In this document: positions 42,351 to 51,442 of the stretch, in pieces
Position numbering within the stretch: position 1 is the stretch's first letter
How the letters are laid out: every line of letters begins with the position of its first letter
Assembly: GCA_018710945.1 (NCBI GenBank)
Contig: DVIW01000012.1
Location: forward strand, 40,152-104,151
Direction of reading: 5' to 3'
DNA from: Candidatus Aphodovivens avistercoris
GTDB lineage: Bacteria > Actinomycetota > Coriobacteriia > Coriobacteriales > Eggerthellaceae
DNA: 64,000 nt
Position numbers and translations under genes: made by a program
The notes under the pieces: model-generated
Database searches by the model: none
The model's input: the letters and a program-made list of their open reading frames with translations, nothing else
Told to the model about the DNA's origin: nothing

Positions 42351-44492
42351 TCAAAGAGACAAGACATCCCCTTCACCGGAGTCGATTGCAGATTGAGAAA
42401 CATTTCTTGCATTCCTCAAATCCTCTTCGGATATCTCCTCGCTTTTCACAAGCTGATAATGAGATTCCCTAGCTACTTGAAGGGATCCGTCCACAAGAGA
42501 AAGCTCAAAAAGAGCGATGGTTCCTTCTGTCCCCTTTCCCATAAATTGAACGGCAACAGGTCTCGCCGTCAAGTCAGGCCATTTTTCGTTGCACACGGCA
42601 AAATCCTGCTCAGGCTGCGTCACGCCGATCTCATCATGATGCGCTTTGGCCTGGACAGGAATCACACACTGACTCCCATATCTATCGACCGCAACGTACA
42701 CTTCGTCAATCTCAACTTGACCAATGTCAGCCGCCGTGGTTCTCAGATGATTTTGCAACGAGTAGGCAGTCACTCCCAAAAAGATATCGATAAGCCTGTT
42801 GTAGCGAACCAATGCCAGCAAAGCCTGCTCGTCACCCTGTGCAGAACTCCTCACTATTTCCGGAGTAGCATCGGGTATTTTGATGGTCAGTATATCGGGG
42901 TTAGGGCGAATGCGGACCCGCTCCACAAGATCGAAGGAATACCTTCCTTTTCCTATCCCTCGTATCACCCATTCTTTCCCTTGCGGAGCCTCCGCTGCCA
43001 CCGAATCGGGCATAGGCGTTCTAAACCTGACCGAATATATGATATCGCCAAGGTTTTTCGGGCGCTTCAAATCCAACGCATCGATAGCCTTTTCGAAATC
43101 GCTCCGATCAAAAGAAACGGAGCTGTCGCCCTTTTTGTAATGATCGAAAAAGACCCACTCAATGATGCGCTTGTACCGATTGTTTTTCTGCCCAGACCCC
43201 ATGCCTGCATCCCTTCCTGCAATAGGCTTGCGCTTCAATCCAAAATACCAGCTTGCCTCGTCCTGACTTAAACTCAGCAGGCTCTCATCCCCCACTGCAA
43301 GAGGTTCTCCTTTGACTGGTTCCAGCCCTTCAGCCTTCAAGAGCTGAGCCGCTACCGCGCGCCCCAAGAATACGGGCACGCTGTTCCCTATCTCTCGAAA
43401 ACCGTTCCATTTGGTTGTATGAAAGCGGAACCAATCCGGATATCCATGCAACCGCGCCGCCTCGCGGACAGTAATAACTCGAGGGTATCTGGGATGAATA
43501 GGGCGCGGAGCAGTATAGGCGCCTCTATCCGAAGCCGTTCCCGCCCGCAAGGTGTTCGATACCCCCTTGGGGTGCAGTCTGAGGAACCTGCTGACAGGCT
43601 CGACCGAGCCCGGCGCCGTTTCCGAGAACCTTCTTTTTGAACGCTCCGTATGCTTCGTCCGAGCCGAGGAGGTGAGCAGGCCTTTCTTCCAAATTCGCGA
43701 ATGACCGAAATTGTCCGGGTCGCACGCATCGTCACGCAGCTTCATCGCATACGAAGAAGGCTTCCCAAAAGACGCTTGAACAGCGTCCCCCTCTTCAAGC
43801 TCCGGAAAGTCGTCCGCATTCGGCAGATCTCCTAACGCGTCAACGACACTCGGGCCGATCGGGAGTCGTCCAGCTTTGACCTCACCGCGAACAGACCGCG
43901 GCGTCACCACAGGAGAGGGCTTTTCAGGAAGAGGAAGACCTTTCTTCGACCCGCAGAGAAACAGGCGCCTGCGAGATTGAGGGACGCCGAAATCGGCGGC
44001 TTGAAGGACGAAGGGATCGCAGACATCGTAGCCCGCATCGCGAAACCGACTGACAACTTCGTCGAGAAGGCCCTTGTATTTCCCTTTAACCAAGCCTTCC
44101 ACGTTCTCCATGACAAAGTGACGTGGATCAAGCTCTTCAACCAATCGGACGAATTCGAAAAGAAGGCTATTCCGTGCATCATGGATATCTCGTTTGCCCA
44201 TTAGCGATATCCCTTGGCAGGGAGGCCCTCCGAACACGACAAACACCTCGCGGTTGCCCAAAGACGAACCTTGCCGTATTTCCGATCCCGTGATATCGGA
44301 AACGCTTTTGCAGAACATAGCAGACTGAGGAAAATTGAACTGGTGAACAGCCGCATGCACAGGATCGAACTCGACTGAGGCAGCTACTTCAAAACCAGCC
44401 TCTTCAAAGCCCAGAGTCAAACCGCCGGCACCCGAAAAAAGATCGACCGCCAACGGCCTCGATTCCTGCCCTCTTTCATCACTAGATTTCAT
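42351..44492 (-). CDS. C5 cytosine methyltransferase fused to a putative PD-(D/E)XK endonuclease
   Basis: The start 44492 (713 residues) follows AAAGGAG at 4 bp; the further frame upstream crosses the promoter. Residues 13-390 are a C5 methyltransferase: DLFSGAGG (17-24), catalytic Cys92 in GPPCQG, ENVEG, QSRRRLF, and motif X IGNSVP (369-374). The C-terminal ~320 residues, unlike Dcm, contain IDEVYVAVDRYGSQCVIPVQAKA (Asp596/Glu597 and Lys616), a PD-(D/E)XK-like core with Gln for the third acidic residue. A one-chain restriction-modification enzyme is the likely reading. The gene's base composition is clearly more AT-rich than its neighbours, which points to horizontal transfer. Confidence 0.85.
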   Translation of the reverse strand: MKSSDERGQESRPLAVDLFSGAGGLTLGFEEAGFEVAASVEFDPVHAAVHQFNFPQSAMFCKSVSDITGSEIRQGSSLGNREVFVVFGGPPCQGISLMGKRDIHDARNSLLFEFVRLVEELDPRHFVMENVEGLVKGKYKGLLDEVVSRFRDAGYDVCDPFVLQAADFGVPQSRRRLFLCGSKKGLPLPEKPSPVVTPRSVRGEVKAGRLPIGPSVVDALGDLPNADDFPELEEGDAVQASFGKPSSYAMKLRDDACDPDNFGHSRIWKKGLLTSSARTKHTERSKRRFSETAPGSVEPVSRFLRLHPKGVSNTLRAGTASDRGAYTAPRPIHPRYPRVITVREAARLHGYPDWFRFHTTKWNGFREIGNSVPVFLGRAVAAQLLKAEGLEPVKGEPLAVGDESLLSLSQDEASWYFGLKRKPIAGRDAGMGSGQKNNRYKRIIEWVFFDHYKKGDSSVSFDRSDFEKAIDALDLKRPKNLGDIIYSVRFRTPMPDSVAAEAPQGKEWVIRGIGKGRYSFDLVERVRIRPNPDILTIKIPDATPEIVRSSAQGDEQALLALVRYNRLIDIFLGVTAYSLQNHLRTTAADIGQVEIDEVYVAVDRYGSQCVIPVQAKAHHDEIGVTQPEQDFAVCNEKWPDLTARPVAVQFMGKGTEGTIALFELSLVDGSLQVARESHYQLVKSEEISEEDLRNARNVSQSAIDSGEGDVLSL

Positions 44493-44514
44493 CCAGCTCC
44501 TTTTTCCGTTATGT

Positions 44515-44555
44515 AGTATACAAGAACGCCTGTTCGTATTCAACGAACAGGCGTT
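44515..44555 (-). promoter_or_regulatory. Methyltransferase promoter with embedded palindromic operator
   Basis: On the minus strand: TTGAAT (44543-44538), 17 bp and TATACT (44520-44515). A perfect palindrome, AACGCCTGTTCG (44525-44536) with CGAACAGGCGTT (44544-44555), has 7 bases between arms. Its loop carries the -35 and one arm fills the spacer. A further CGAACAGG lies at 44563. A repressor bound here would block polymerase. Confidence 0.75.
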
Positions 44556-44619
44556 GTAATCTCGAACAGGAGCGCCGATTCACGCGCCCGAGGCGGGCAC
44601 CGGTCCGACAGGCGCACAC

Positions 44620-46398
44620 CTACAGAAGCCGCAGGGCCACTTCCTTCAGCTGGCGGCCGGACACCTCGGACGGGGCGCCGGTCATCGGGTCACTGGCCGA
44701 GCTGGTCTTGGGGAAGGCGATGACGTCGCGGATGGAGTCGGCGCCGGCCAACAGCATCACCAGGCGGTCGAGGCCCAGCGCGATGCCGCCGTGCGGGGGC
44801 GCGCCCAGCTCCAACGCGTGGATCAGGTGCCCGAAGCGCTCGTCGATCTGCGCGTCGTCAAGCCCGCAGCGGCGCAGGATCCGGCGCTGCAGCTCCGCGT
44901 CGTGGATGCGGATGGTGCCGCCGCCCACCTCGAAGCCGTCCATCACCAAATCGTAGCTGTGGCTGCCCACCTCAAGCGGCGCGTCCTCGATCTTGTCCAG
45001 ATCGGCCTCAGCGGGCATCGTGAAGGGATGGTGCTCGGCGCTGTACTTGCCCTCTTCCTCGTCGTAGTGGAACATCGGGAAGTCCACCACCCACAGAAGC
45101 GCGTGCCCCTCGCGCGGGATGTCCATCGCGTCGGCCATGTGCAGGCGCAGCGCGGCCAGCACGGTGTTGGCCACCTTCGCCTTGTCGGCGGCGAACAGTA
45201 CCAGATCGCCCGGCTCCACGCCCAGCGCCTCCTTCATGCGGGCGTAGGTTTCCTCGTCGAAGAACTTGATGATGGGGCTTTTCTCCTTGCCGTCGGAGGT
45301 GTAGGCGATCCACGCCATGCCCTTGGCCCCGTTGGCGGCGGCGATGGCACCCAGCTTGTCGATCTCGCCGCGGCTCCAGTCGCCGGCGCCCTTCACGTTG
45401 ATGGCCTTCACCACGCCGCCGGCCTCAACAGCCTTCGCGAACACGCCGAAGCCGCAGCCGCGCACGATCTCGGTCAGGTTCACCAGCTCCATGCCGAAGC
45501 GGATGTCGGGGCGGTCGCAGCCGTAGCGCTCCATGGCCTCGGCGTAGGGCATGCGGACAAGCGGGAAGGGGTGCTCCACGCCGGCGGCGGCCAGCACCTC
45601 GGCCATGACGCCCTCCATCATGTCCATCACGTCCTCGCCCTCGACGAAGGACATCTCGATGTCCACCTGCGTGAACTCGGGCTGGCGGTCGGCGCGCAGG
45701 TCCTCATCGCGGAAGCACCGGGCGATCTGGTAGTAGCGCTCCACCCCGGCGCACATCAGCATCTGCTTGAACTGCTGGGGGCTCTGCGGCAGGGCGTAGA
45801 ACTTGCCCGGGTTCGGGCGGCTGGGCACGATGTAGTCGCGCGCGCCCTCGGGCGTGGAGTTCGCCAGGATGGGCGTCTCCACCTCCAGGAAGCCGCGCTC
45901 GTTCAGCGCGCCGCGCATGGCCTGGGCCACCTTGTGGCGCAGGATGAGATTCGCCATCATCTCGGGGCGGCGGATGTCCAAATAGCGCCACTTCATGCGC
46001 ATCGTCTCGTCGGTGCCGATGCCGTCCTCGATGGAGAACGGCGGGGTCACCGACGTGTTCAGCACCTCAAGCGAGGTGCACAGAACCTCGATCTCGCCGG
46101 TGGCCATGTTGGGGTTGACGCCCTCGTCGCCGCGGTAGCGCACGCGGCCGGCGGCCTTCAGCACGTACTCGCGGCCCAGATGCTCGGCCTCGGCGAACTC
46201 CTCCGGCGTGACGCAATCGGGGTCCACGACCACCTGGGTGTAGCCCGCGCGGTCGCGCAGGTCGATGAAGATCAGCCCGCCGTGGTCGCGCGTGTGCCAC
46301 GCCCAACCGGTCAGCACCACCTCGCGGTCGATGTCGCCGCGGCGCAGCTCGCCGCAGGTGGCGGTGTGCATGCAGTATTCGTTCGTGAAGTCGGTCAT
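44620..46398 (-). CDS. aspS: Aspartyl-tRNA synthetase (bacterial type)
   Basis: The 592-residue length is usual for the bacterial form with a GAD insertion. It has an N-terminal OB-fold (VVLTGWAWHTRDHGGLIFIDLRDRAG), class II motif 2 YQIARCFRDEDLRADRQPEFTQVDIE, the GAD domain (about 320-420), and motif 3 GIALGLDRLVMLLAG. It charges tRNA-Asp (possibly also tRNA-Asn, if GatCAB is present). hisS, its usual neighbour, lies 6 kb upstream on the same strand, with two YhgE/Pip genes between. Confidence 0.97.
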   Translation of the reverse strand: MTDFTNEYCMHTATCGELRRGDIDREVVLTGWAWHTRDHGGLIFIDLRDRAGYTQVVVDPDCVTPEEFAEAEHLGREYVLKAAGRVRYRGDEGVNPNMATGEIEVLCTSLEVLNTSVTPPFSIEDGIGTDETMRMKWRYLDIRRPEMMANLILRHKVAQAMRGALNERGFLEVETPILANSTPEGARDYIVPSRPNPGKFYALPQSPQQFKQMLMCAGVERYYQIARCFRDEDLRADRQPEFTQVDIEMSFVEGEDVMDMMEGVMAEVLAAAGVEHPFPLVRMPYAEAMERYGCDRPDIRFGMELVNLTEIVRGCGFGVFAKAVEAGGVVKAINVKGAGDWSRGEIDKLGAIAAANGAKGMAWIAYTSDGKEKSPIIKFFDEETYARMKEALGVEPGDLVLFAADKAKVANTVLAALRLHMADAMDIPREGHALLWVVDFPMFHYDEEEGKYSAEHHPFTMPAEADLDKIEDAPLEVGSHSYDLVMDGFEVGGGTIRIHDAELQRRILRRCGLDDAQIDERFGHLIHALELGAPPHGGIALGLDRLVMLLAGADSIRDVIAFPKTSSASDPMTGAPSEVSGRQLKEVALRLL

Positions 46399-46535
46399 CG
46401 TGATTCGTCCCTCGCAGGTTTTCGTGTTCCAAACTGGGCCAGTTTACTACAGCGGGAAAGAGCGCCGCCGCATAATCCCAAAACGCGCACGATTCGCGCG
46501 CCACCGGGTCCGAAGGGCGAAACGGCCGCACCGCC

Positions 46536-48719
46536 TCACATGACCCGGGTGCTCTCCACCTTCTCGACGAAACGGTCGACCACCTTGATGAGCGGCTTGC
46601 GCAGCACGAACCCCAGCAGCGCGAACGGCAGCGCGAACAGGACTAGCACGCCGATCTCGATCCAAAAATCGCCCTGGTACACGCCGAACATCGCCGCGCG
46701 CATGGCGTTCACCGCATGCGCGACGGGCAAAAACGGGCTCGCCGCCTGGAAGAAGTCGGGCAGAAGCGCCAACGGGTAGCTTCCGCCGCCTCCGGACACC
46801 TGGACGATCAGCAGCATCACCGACAGCGCCTTGCCGAAGTTGCCGAACGAGGCGACCAGCGCATAGACGATGAACGCGAACACCAGGCCCGCCACCCACA
46901 GGCTCACCAGGTACAGCAGCGGATCCGCTGCCTGCACCCTCAAAAACAGCAAGCTTCCCAGCCCGATGCACGTGCTCTGCAGCAGCGAGAGCGCGCCCAC
47001 CGCGACGAACCGCCCTGCGAACAGCTGTCCGGCGGTAGGCTCGTCCAGCTGCTCGAGCGCCTGACGGCACGGCGCCGTCTTGAGCGCCACCATGATCAGC
47101 AGCGCGCCGATCCACAGCGCGAGCGTCGTGTAGAGCGGCGCCATCGCCGACCCGAAATTGCTCACGGGGTACACCGCCTGGCGGTCGAGCTGCACCGGCG
47201 CCGAGAGGATCTGCGACAGCGACGCGGGATCCGATCCGATCGCCTGGCGCAGCGCCTCGGAATCGCCGGACTGCAGCGCCTCCGAGATGCGCTGGGACAG
47301 GCCGTCGAGCTCCGCGCCGGATGCGTCCAGCTCGTCCGCCGCCTGCTCGAGCCGCTGTTCGGCAGCGCCCAAACGCTGCGCGGTGGACGAGGCGGCGCCC
47401 GACAGGTCGTCGCCCGCCTCCTCGAGCGAGGCCGCCACGGAAGGCAGCGCCGAAGCGAGCGATCCCACGTTTTCGGCAAGGTCCTGCAGCACCGGAGCCA
47501 GATCGGAGTCGTAATCGGCGCGGGCATCGCGCAGGCTGTCGCTCGCCTGCTGGGCGAGCCGCTGCGCCTCGGCGCGCTTGGCCTGCGCGTCGGCATCCCC
47601 CGCCTCGACGGCGTCGGCCGCGGAGGCAAGCGAATCGCGCACTTGCTCCTGCAGCGCCGCCGAAGCGTTCAACTGGTCGACGAGCGCCTGCACCCCCGCC
47701 TGCGCCTCCGCGGGCAGCGACCCCAGCGCCTCCTGCAGGCGCGCGGCGACGTCGCGGCAAGCAGCCGCCTGGCCGTCTGCCGCCTCGGCCGAGGACCGCA
47801 GCTGAGCCGCCGCATCCGAAGCCGTCCCGGACGCCGAGCCGAACGCCGCATCCAACGAAGCCGACACCCCGTCGAACCCCGCCGCCCCCTGCTCGAGCGC
47901 CTGCGACAGCGCATCGGCGGCATCGCCCATCGTGCCCGCCACCGAGCCGGCGGCGGCGCGCGCCTCGTCGGCCGACGCCGTCGCCTCGCCCACAAGGTCG
48001 CCCGCTTGGGCGAGCAAGCCCCCCGACCCTTCCACGAGCCCGCGGGCCGATCCAAGCACCTGGGCATGGAGCCGCAGGACCGAGGCGCCCTCCTGCATGC
48101 GCGCGCCGACGTCGCCGACGCGGTCGGCCAGCTTCGCCAGCGCGCCGGACGCGTCGGCTTCGTCCATGTAGTCGAGAAGCGCCTGCGAAATCCCCAGCGC
48201 CGCTTCCGACAACGTCTCGGCGAACACGCGATTCACCTGGTCGGATATCTGATCGGCCCCCTGCCCCGTCACCTTGGGCGCGATGGCGTTCTTCTTCTCG
48301 TTCGAGTAGTAGACGATGCTCGCGTGCTCCATGTCGTCGGAGTAGAACGTCATCATATCGCGGCTGAAGCTGGGCGGTATGACCACTGCGGCGTAGTAGC
48401 GGCCCGCACGCGCGCCGTCGATCGCCTCCTGCTCGTCGACGAACTCCCAATCCATCTGGTCGTTTGCCCTCAGCGCCGACACCACCTGCTCGCCCACGTT
48501 CACCTTCAGGGGAGCCAGGTCGCTCTGGTAGCCCTCGTCGGAGTTGGCGACCGCCACCTTGAGGTTGCCCGTGTTGCCGAACACGTCCCAGCAGGCGAGC
48601 ACGTTGTACCACGTGAAGATGGATGGCAGCAGCACCAGCCCCAAGACGATGATGACCGACACCACGTTGGAGAACAGCCGCCTGAAATCGCCCGCGGCAA
48701 GGCGCATGACGTTTCTCAT
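46536..48719 (-). CDS. YhgE/Pip domain membrane protein (1)
   Basis: The 727-residue protein overlaps the other YhgE/Pip gene by 4 bp. It has an N-terminal helix (about 15-37), then an extracellular domain (TWYNVLACWDVFGNTGNLKVAVANSDEGY...), and a long Ala/Asp/Gln-rich coiled-coil region (about 185-475). About five membrane helices close the protein (from ALWIGALLIMVAL on). This is the YhgE/Pip layout, related to phage-infection protein and type VII secretion helpers such as EsaA. The function here is unknown. Confidence 0.9.
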   Translation of the reverse strand: MRNVMRLAAGDFRRLFSNVVSVIIVLGLVLLPSIFTWYNVLACWDVFGNTGNLKVAVANSDEGYQSDLAPLKVNVGEQVVSALRANDQMDWEFVDEQEAIDGARAGRYYAAVVIPPSFSRDMMTFYSDDMEHASIVYYSNEKKNAIAPKVTGQGADQISDQVNRVFAETLSEAALGISQALLDYMDEADASGALAKLADRVGDVGARMQEGASVLRLHAQVLGSARGLVEGSGGLLAQAGDLVGEATASADEARAAAGSVAGTMGDAADALSQALEQGAAGFDGVSASLDAAFGSASGTASDAAAQLRSSAEAADGQAAACRDVAARLQEALGSLPAEAQAGVQALVDQLNASAALQEQVRDSLASAADAVEAGDADAQAKRAEAQRLAQQASDSLRDARADYDSDLAPVLQDLAENVGSLASALPSVAASLEEAGDDLSGAASSTAQRLGAAEQRLEQAADELDASGAELDGLSQRISEALQSGDSEALRQAIGSDPASLSQILSAPVQLDRQAVYPVSNFGSAMAPLYTTLALWIGALLIMVALKTAPCRQALEQLDEPTAGQLFAGRFVAVGALSLLQSTCIGLGSLLFLRVQAADPLLYLVSLWVAGLVFAFIVYALVASFGNFGKALSVMLLIVQVSGGGGSYPLALLPDFFQAASPFLPVAHAVNAMRAAMFGVYQGDFWIEIGVLVLFALPFALLGFVLRKPLIKVVDRFVEKVESTRVM

Positions 48720-51259
48720 CGCGCACCTTCCTCGCCGCGCCCGCGATAGAGCGTGCGCACCTCGTCGTCGTCAAGCGACCCGAGAACGGCCCGACGGTCC
48801 AATTCGTCGCGCACGTGCTCGATCACCACCAAAAACGCGATCACCGCGACGAGCCACACCAGCCACACGGTCAGCAAGACCACTTTCTCGGCCTGCGTGA
48901 CGGAAAGCACGACCGCCGCGACGACCGGCACCGCGATGCCGACGACGAGCGCCCCCGTCTTCATCCGCGGGTACCAGCGCAGAAAGCGCCCGGCGCGCCT
49001 TAGCATATCGGCCCGGTACTCCTCTTTGTCCGAAAGCGCGCGAAGCAGCTGCGCCATGCGGAAGCGCCGCTCGGGCAAAGCCACGCGCTCTCCGTTGATG
49101 ATGCCGCTCTCCTCGATCTCGCGCGCGAACATGCGGTTGAGGTTGACCAGGTACGGGCGCAGCAGGATGCCCAGCGCCATCGAAACCGCGAAGAACGCCG
49201 CCAGCACCGCCATGTCGGACGCCCACGCCCCGTCGTACAGGCCCCCGATCGTCTCGCGCATGGCGTTGATGCCGTACGTGAAGGGGAACGCCGGGTACAC
49301 CGCCTGGAAAAACGCCGGCGTCATCTCGACGGGGTACAGCCCCGTCGCCGCAGGAATTTGCACGAACACCAGCACCACGCACAGACCCTTGCCCACATGC
49401 TGCAGCAGCGTCGAAAGCGCGTATTGAATGGCGAGGTACGCCTGCGAGGCGCCGACGGCGGTCAGGAAGAACAGCGCCGTGCTGGCGGTCTGAACGCCGA
49501 TGACCAGGCAGCCGACGCAGCACACCGCCGCCTGCAGCGCCGCCATGACCGCCAGCAGAAGCCAGCGGCCCAGATAGCGCTGGGCCGCCGTGAGGCCCGC
49601 GACCCCCTCGCCGTCGACTTCGAGGCGCATGATCACCATCAGCATGAACGCGCCGATCCACAGCGTCAGGTTGATGAACAGCGGCGCCATGGCGGATCCG
49701 TAGGAGTTCAGCGGATAGAGCACCTCGGTCTCCACCCGCGTAGGCGACATCATGAAGTCCGCAACGGCGTCGGAATCTATCTGGCCGCCGAACACGTCGG
49801 CGAGAGCGTCGGAGGACCCCAAGGCGGCGATGTCGACGCGTGCGGTTTCGAAATCGGAGGCAAGCCCGCCAAGCACGTCCTCGGTGCCGGCAAGCGCCTC
49901 TTGAGCCGTGCCGAGCGTCCCCTTGAGCTGGTCAAGCGACAGCAGCGTCTGATCGATGAGGGCCTGCTGGGCGGCAACGGCGCCCGAAAGCTCGCTCGAC
50001 GCCGCGGATATGCGCGCAAGGGCGTCGCCGAGGGACGGAATCGTCTCGGCCTCCAGCGTGCCGCGTAACCCATCCGCCGATGCCAGAGCGTCCTGCACCG
50101 CCCCGTCGAGCGAGTCCGCGGCCGCAGACGTCGACTCCGCCGTCGCCGCCAGGCTCTCCGACAGGCCCGCCATTTCCTCCAGGGCATCGGACGCCTGGGC
50201 GTTGTCCCGCTCGAGCGCTTCGATCGCCTGCGCGAGCGCGTCTTTCGCCGCGCCCTCGGGCAGCCCTTCGCAAACCCTCGAGAGCTCCTGGAGCACCTGG
50301 GCGTTGCCCTGGGCCACGGCGTCGGCGCGTGCAAGCGCCGCCTCCACGCCTCCCTGCGCCGCAACAACCCCGGCCGCCGTCTGGGCGATAGCCCCGTTCG
50401 CCTGCGTAGACGACTGGGAGAGCAGGCGCGACGCGTCGTCGAGCGCCCCTCCGAACGCCAGCGGCAGCCCCGCGATGCCGGAGCCCGCCTCGCCCGTGAG
50501 CGCCGAGACGTCCTCGAGCGCGTCGGACAGCTCGGCGGCGCGCGACTTGGCGTCCTCCAGGGAGGCGCGCGCCTCGTCGGCCTTGGCGACGGCGTCGTCG
50601 GCGGATGCGGAAAGCCCTGCCACCGCGTCGCGCGCGGCCCCCATCGCGTCGGATGCCTGGGAAAGGCGCCGCATCGCATCGTCGCGCGCCGTCTCGACCT
50701 GGCTTTGCGCCGTCGCCAGCCCGTCGTCGACGGCATCTGCCACGGCAACGCTCGCCTGCGAGACGAACGCATCGTTGATCGTCGCGTCCAGCGTGCTCGC
50801 GCCCGTGTCGGTGATCTTGGGCCCCACCGGCCCGGTTTTCTCGTTCACGTAGTACAGGAGCTGCGGCGGCTCGGGGTCGCCCGAGAGCAGCGTCGCCACA
50901 TCGGCGCTGAAATCGGAGGGGATGACGAACGCGGCGTACGCCTTGCCCGACTCGACCGCCTCCATCGCCTGGTCGCGGTCGGTGAAATCCCAACCCAGCT
51001 GATGATCGGATCTCAGCTGCTCGACAACCTGGCCTCCCAGGTCAAGGTCGCCGAGCGTCGCGTCGTGCGCGCCCGCGTCCTCGTTGACCACGCAGATGCG
51101 CAGGTTTTCCGTATGACCGTAGGGATCCCAGAACCCCACCACGTTGAACCAGGTGTACAACGAGGGCAAAACGATAAGGAACAGCGCCACCAGCCAGGCG
51201 GCAGGCACTTTCGCCACGCGCTTGACGTCGCGGGCGAACACGCGAAACACGTTGCCCAC
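48716..51259 (-). CDS. YhgE/Pip domain membrane protein (2)
   Basis: The 847-residue protein starts with GTG 51259 behind GGAGGGGAGGAG. It has the same layout as gene (1): an N-terminal helix (AAWLVALFLIVLPSLYTWFNVVGFWDPYG), an external domain, a long Ala/Ser/Asp coiled-coil, and C-terminal helices. It also has an added tail of about 120 residues with two more helices (LVVGIAVPVVAAVVL and VVLLTVWLVWLVAVIAFLVV). The pair would be translated together and may form a heteromeric complex. It likely arose by duplication, as the signatures correspond segment by segment. Confidence 0.9.
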   Translation of the reverse strand: MGNVFRVFARDVKRVAKVPAAWLVALFLIVLPSLYTWFNVVGFWDPYGHTENLRICVVNEDAGAHDATLGDLDLGGQVVEQLRSDHQLGWDFTDRDQAMEAVESGKAYAAFVIPSDFSADVATLLSGDPEPPQLLYYVNEKTGPVGPKITDTGASTLDATINDAFVSQASVAVADAVDDGLATAQSQVETARDDAMRRLSQASDAMGAARDAVAGLSASADDAVAKADEARASLEDAKSRAAELSDALEDVSALTGEAGSGIAGLPLAFGGALDDASRLLSQSSTQANGAIAQTAAGVVAAQGGVEAALARADAVAQGNAQVLQELSRVCEGLPEGAAKDALAQAIEALERDNAQASDALEEMAGLSESLAATAESTSAAADSLDGAVQDALASADGLRGTLEAETIPSLGDALARISAASSELSGAVAAQQALIDQTLLSLDQLKGTLGTAQEALAGTEDVLGGLASDFETARVDIAALGSSDALADVFGGQIDSDAVADFMMSPTRVETEVLYPLNSYGSAMAPLFINLTLWIGAFMLMVIMRLEVDGEGVAGLTAAQRYLGRWLLLAVMAALQAAVCCVGCLVIGVQTASTALFFLTAVGASQAYLAIQYALSTLLQHVGKGLCVVLVFVQIPAATGLYPVEMTPAFFQAVYPAFPFTYGINAMRETIGGLYDGAWASDMAVLAAFFAVSMALGILLRPYLVNLNRMFAREIEESGIINGERVALPERRFRMAQLLRALSDKEEYRADMLRRAGRFLRWYPRMKTGALVVGIAVPVVAAVVLSVTQAEKVVLLTVWLVWLVAVIAFLVVIEHVRDELDRRAVLGSLDDDEVRTLYRGRGEEGAR

Positions 51260-51317
51260 AGCTCCTCCCCTCCGTTCGTCGATGGGTGCAACGTACCCAT
51301 GATGGGGACGCTGGCAA

Positions 51318-51350
51318 AGCGAAACGGCGCGATCTCCGCGCCGTTTCGCT
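51318..51350 (-). terminator. Hairpin after hisS
   Basis: A perfect 14-bp stem, AGCGAAACGGCGCG with its complement, has a 5-base ATCTC loop. It starts 92 bp past the hisS stop on the minus strand and is followed there by TTTGCC. It separates hisS from the YhgE/Pip pair. Confidence 0.7.
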
Positions 51351-51442
51351 TCCGTTACCTTCGAGAACGCCGCCCGCTGCGCGCACCGGGCGACCCCGTC
51401 CGAAAGGCCCGCCGCAATGCAGAAAAGCGGGCGGAGCCGCCC

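Noticed and set aside
42393..43271. A 292-residue plus-strand frame opposite the methyltransferase
   Set aside because: Antisense to a gene with clear motifs; the lower GC makes long shadow frames less biased but no family is seen.
46716..48749. A 677-residue plus-strand frame opposite the YhgE/Pip gene
   Set aside because: Arg/His-rich mirror of a clear membrane-protein gene; no ribosome site or domain.
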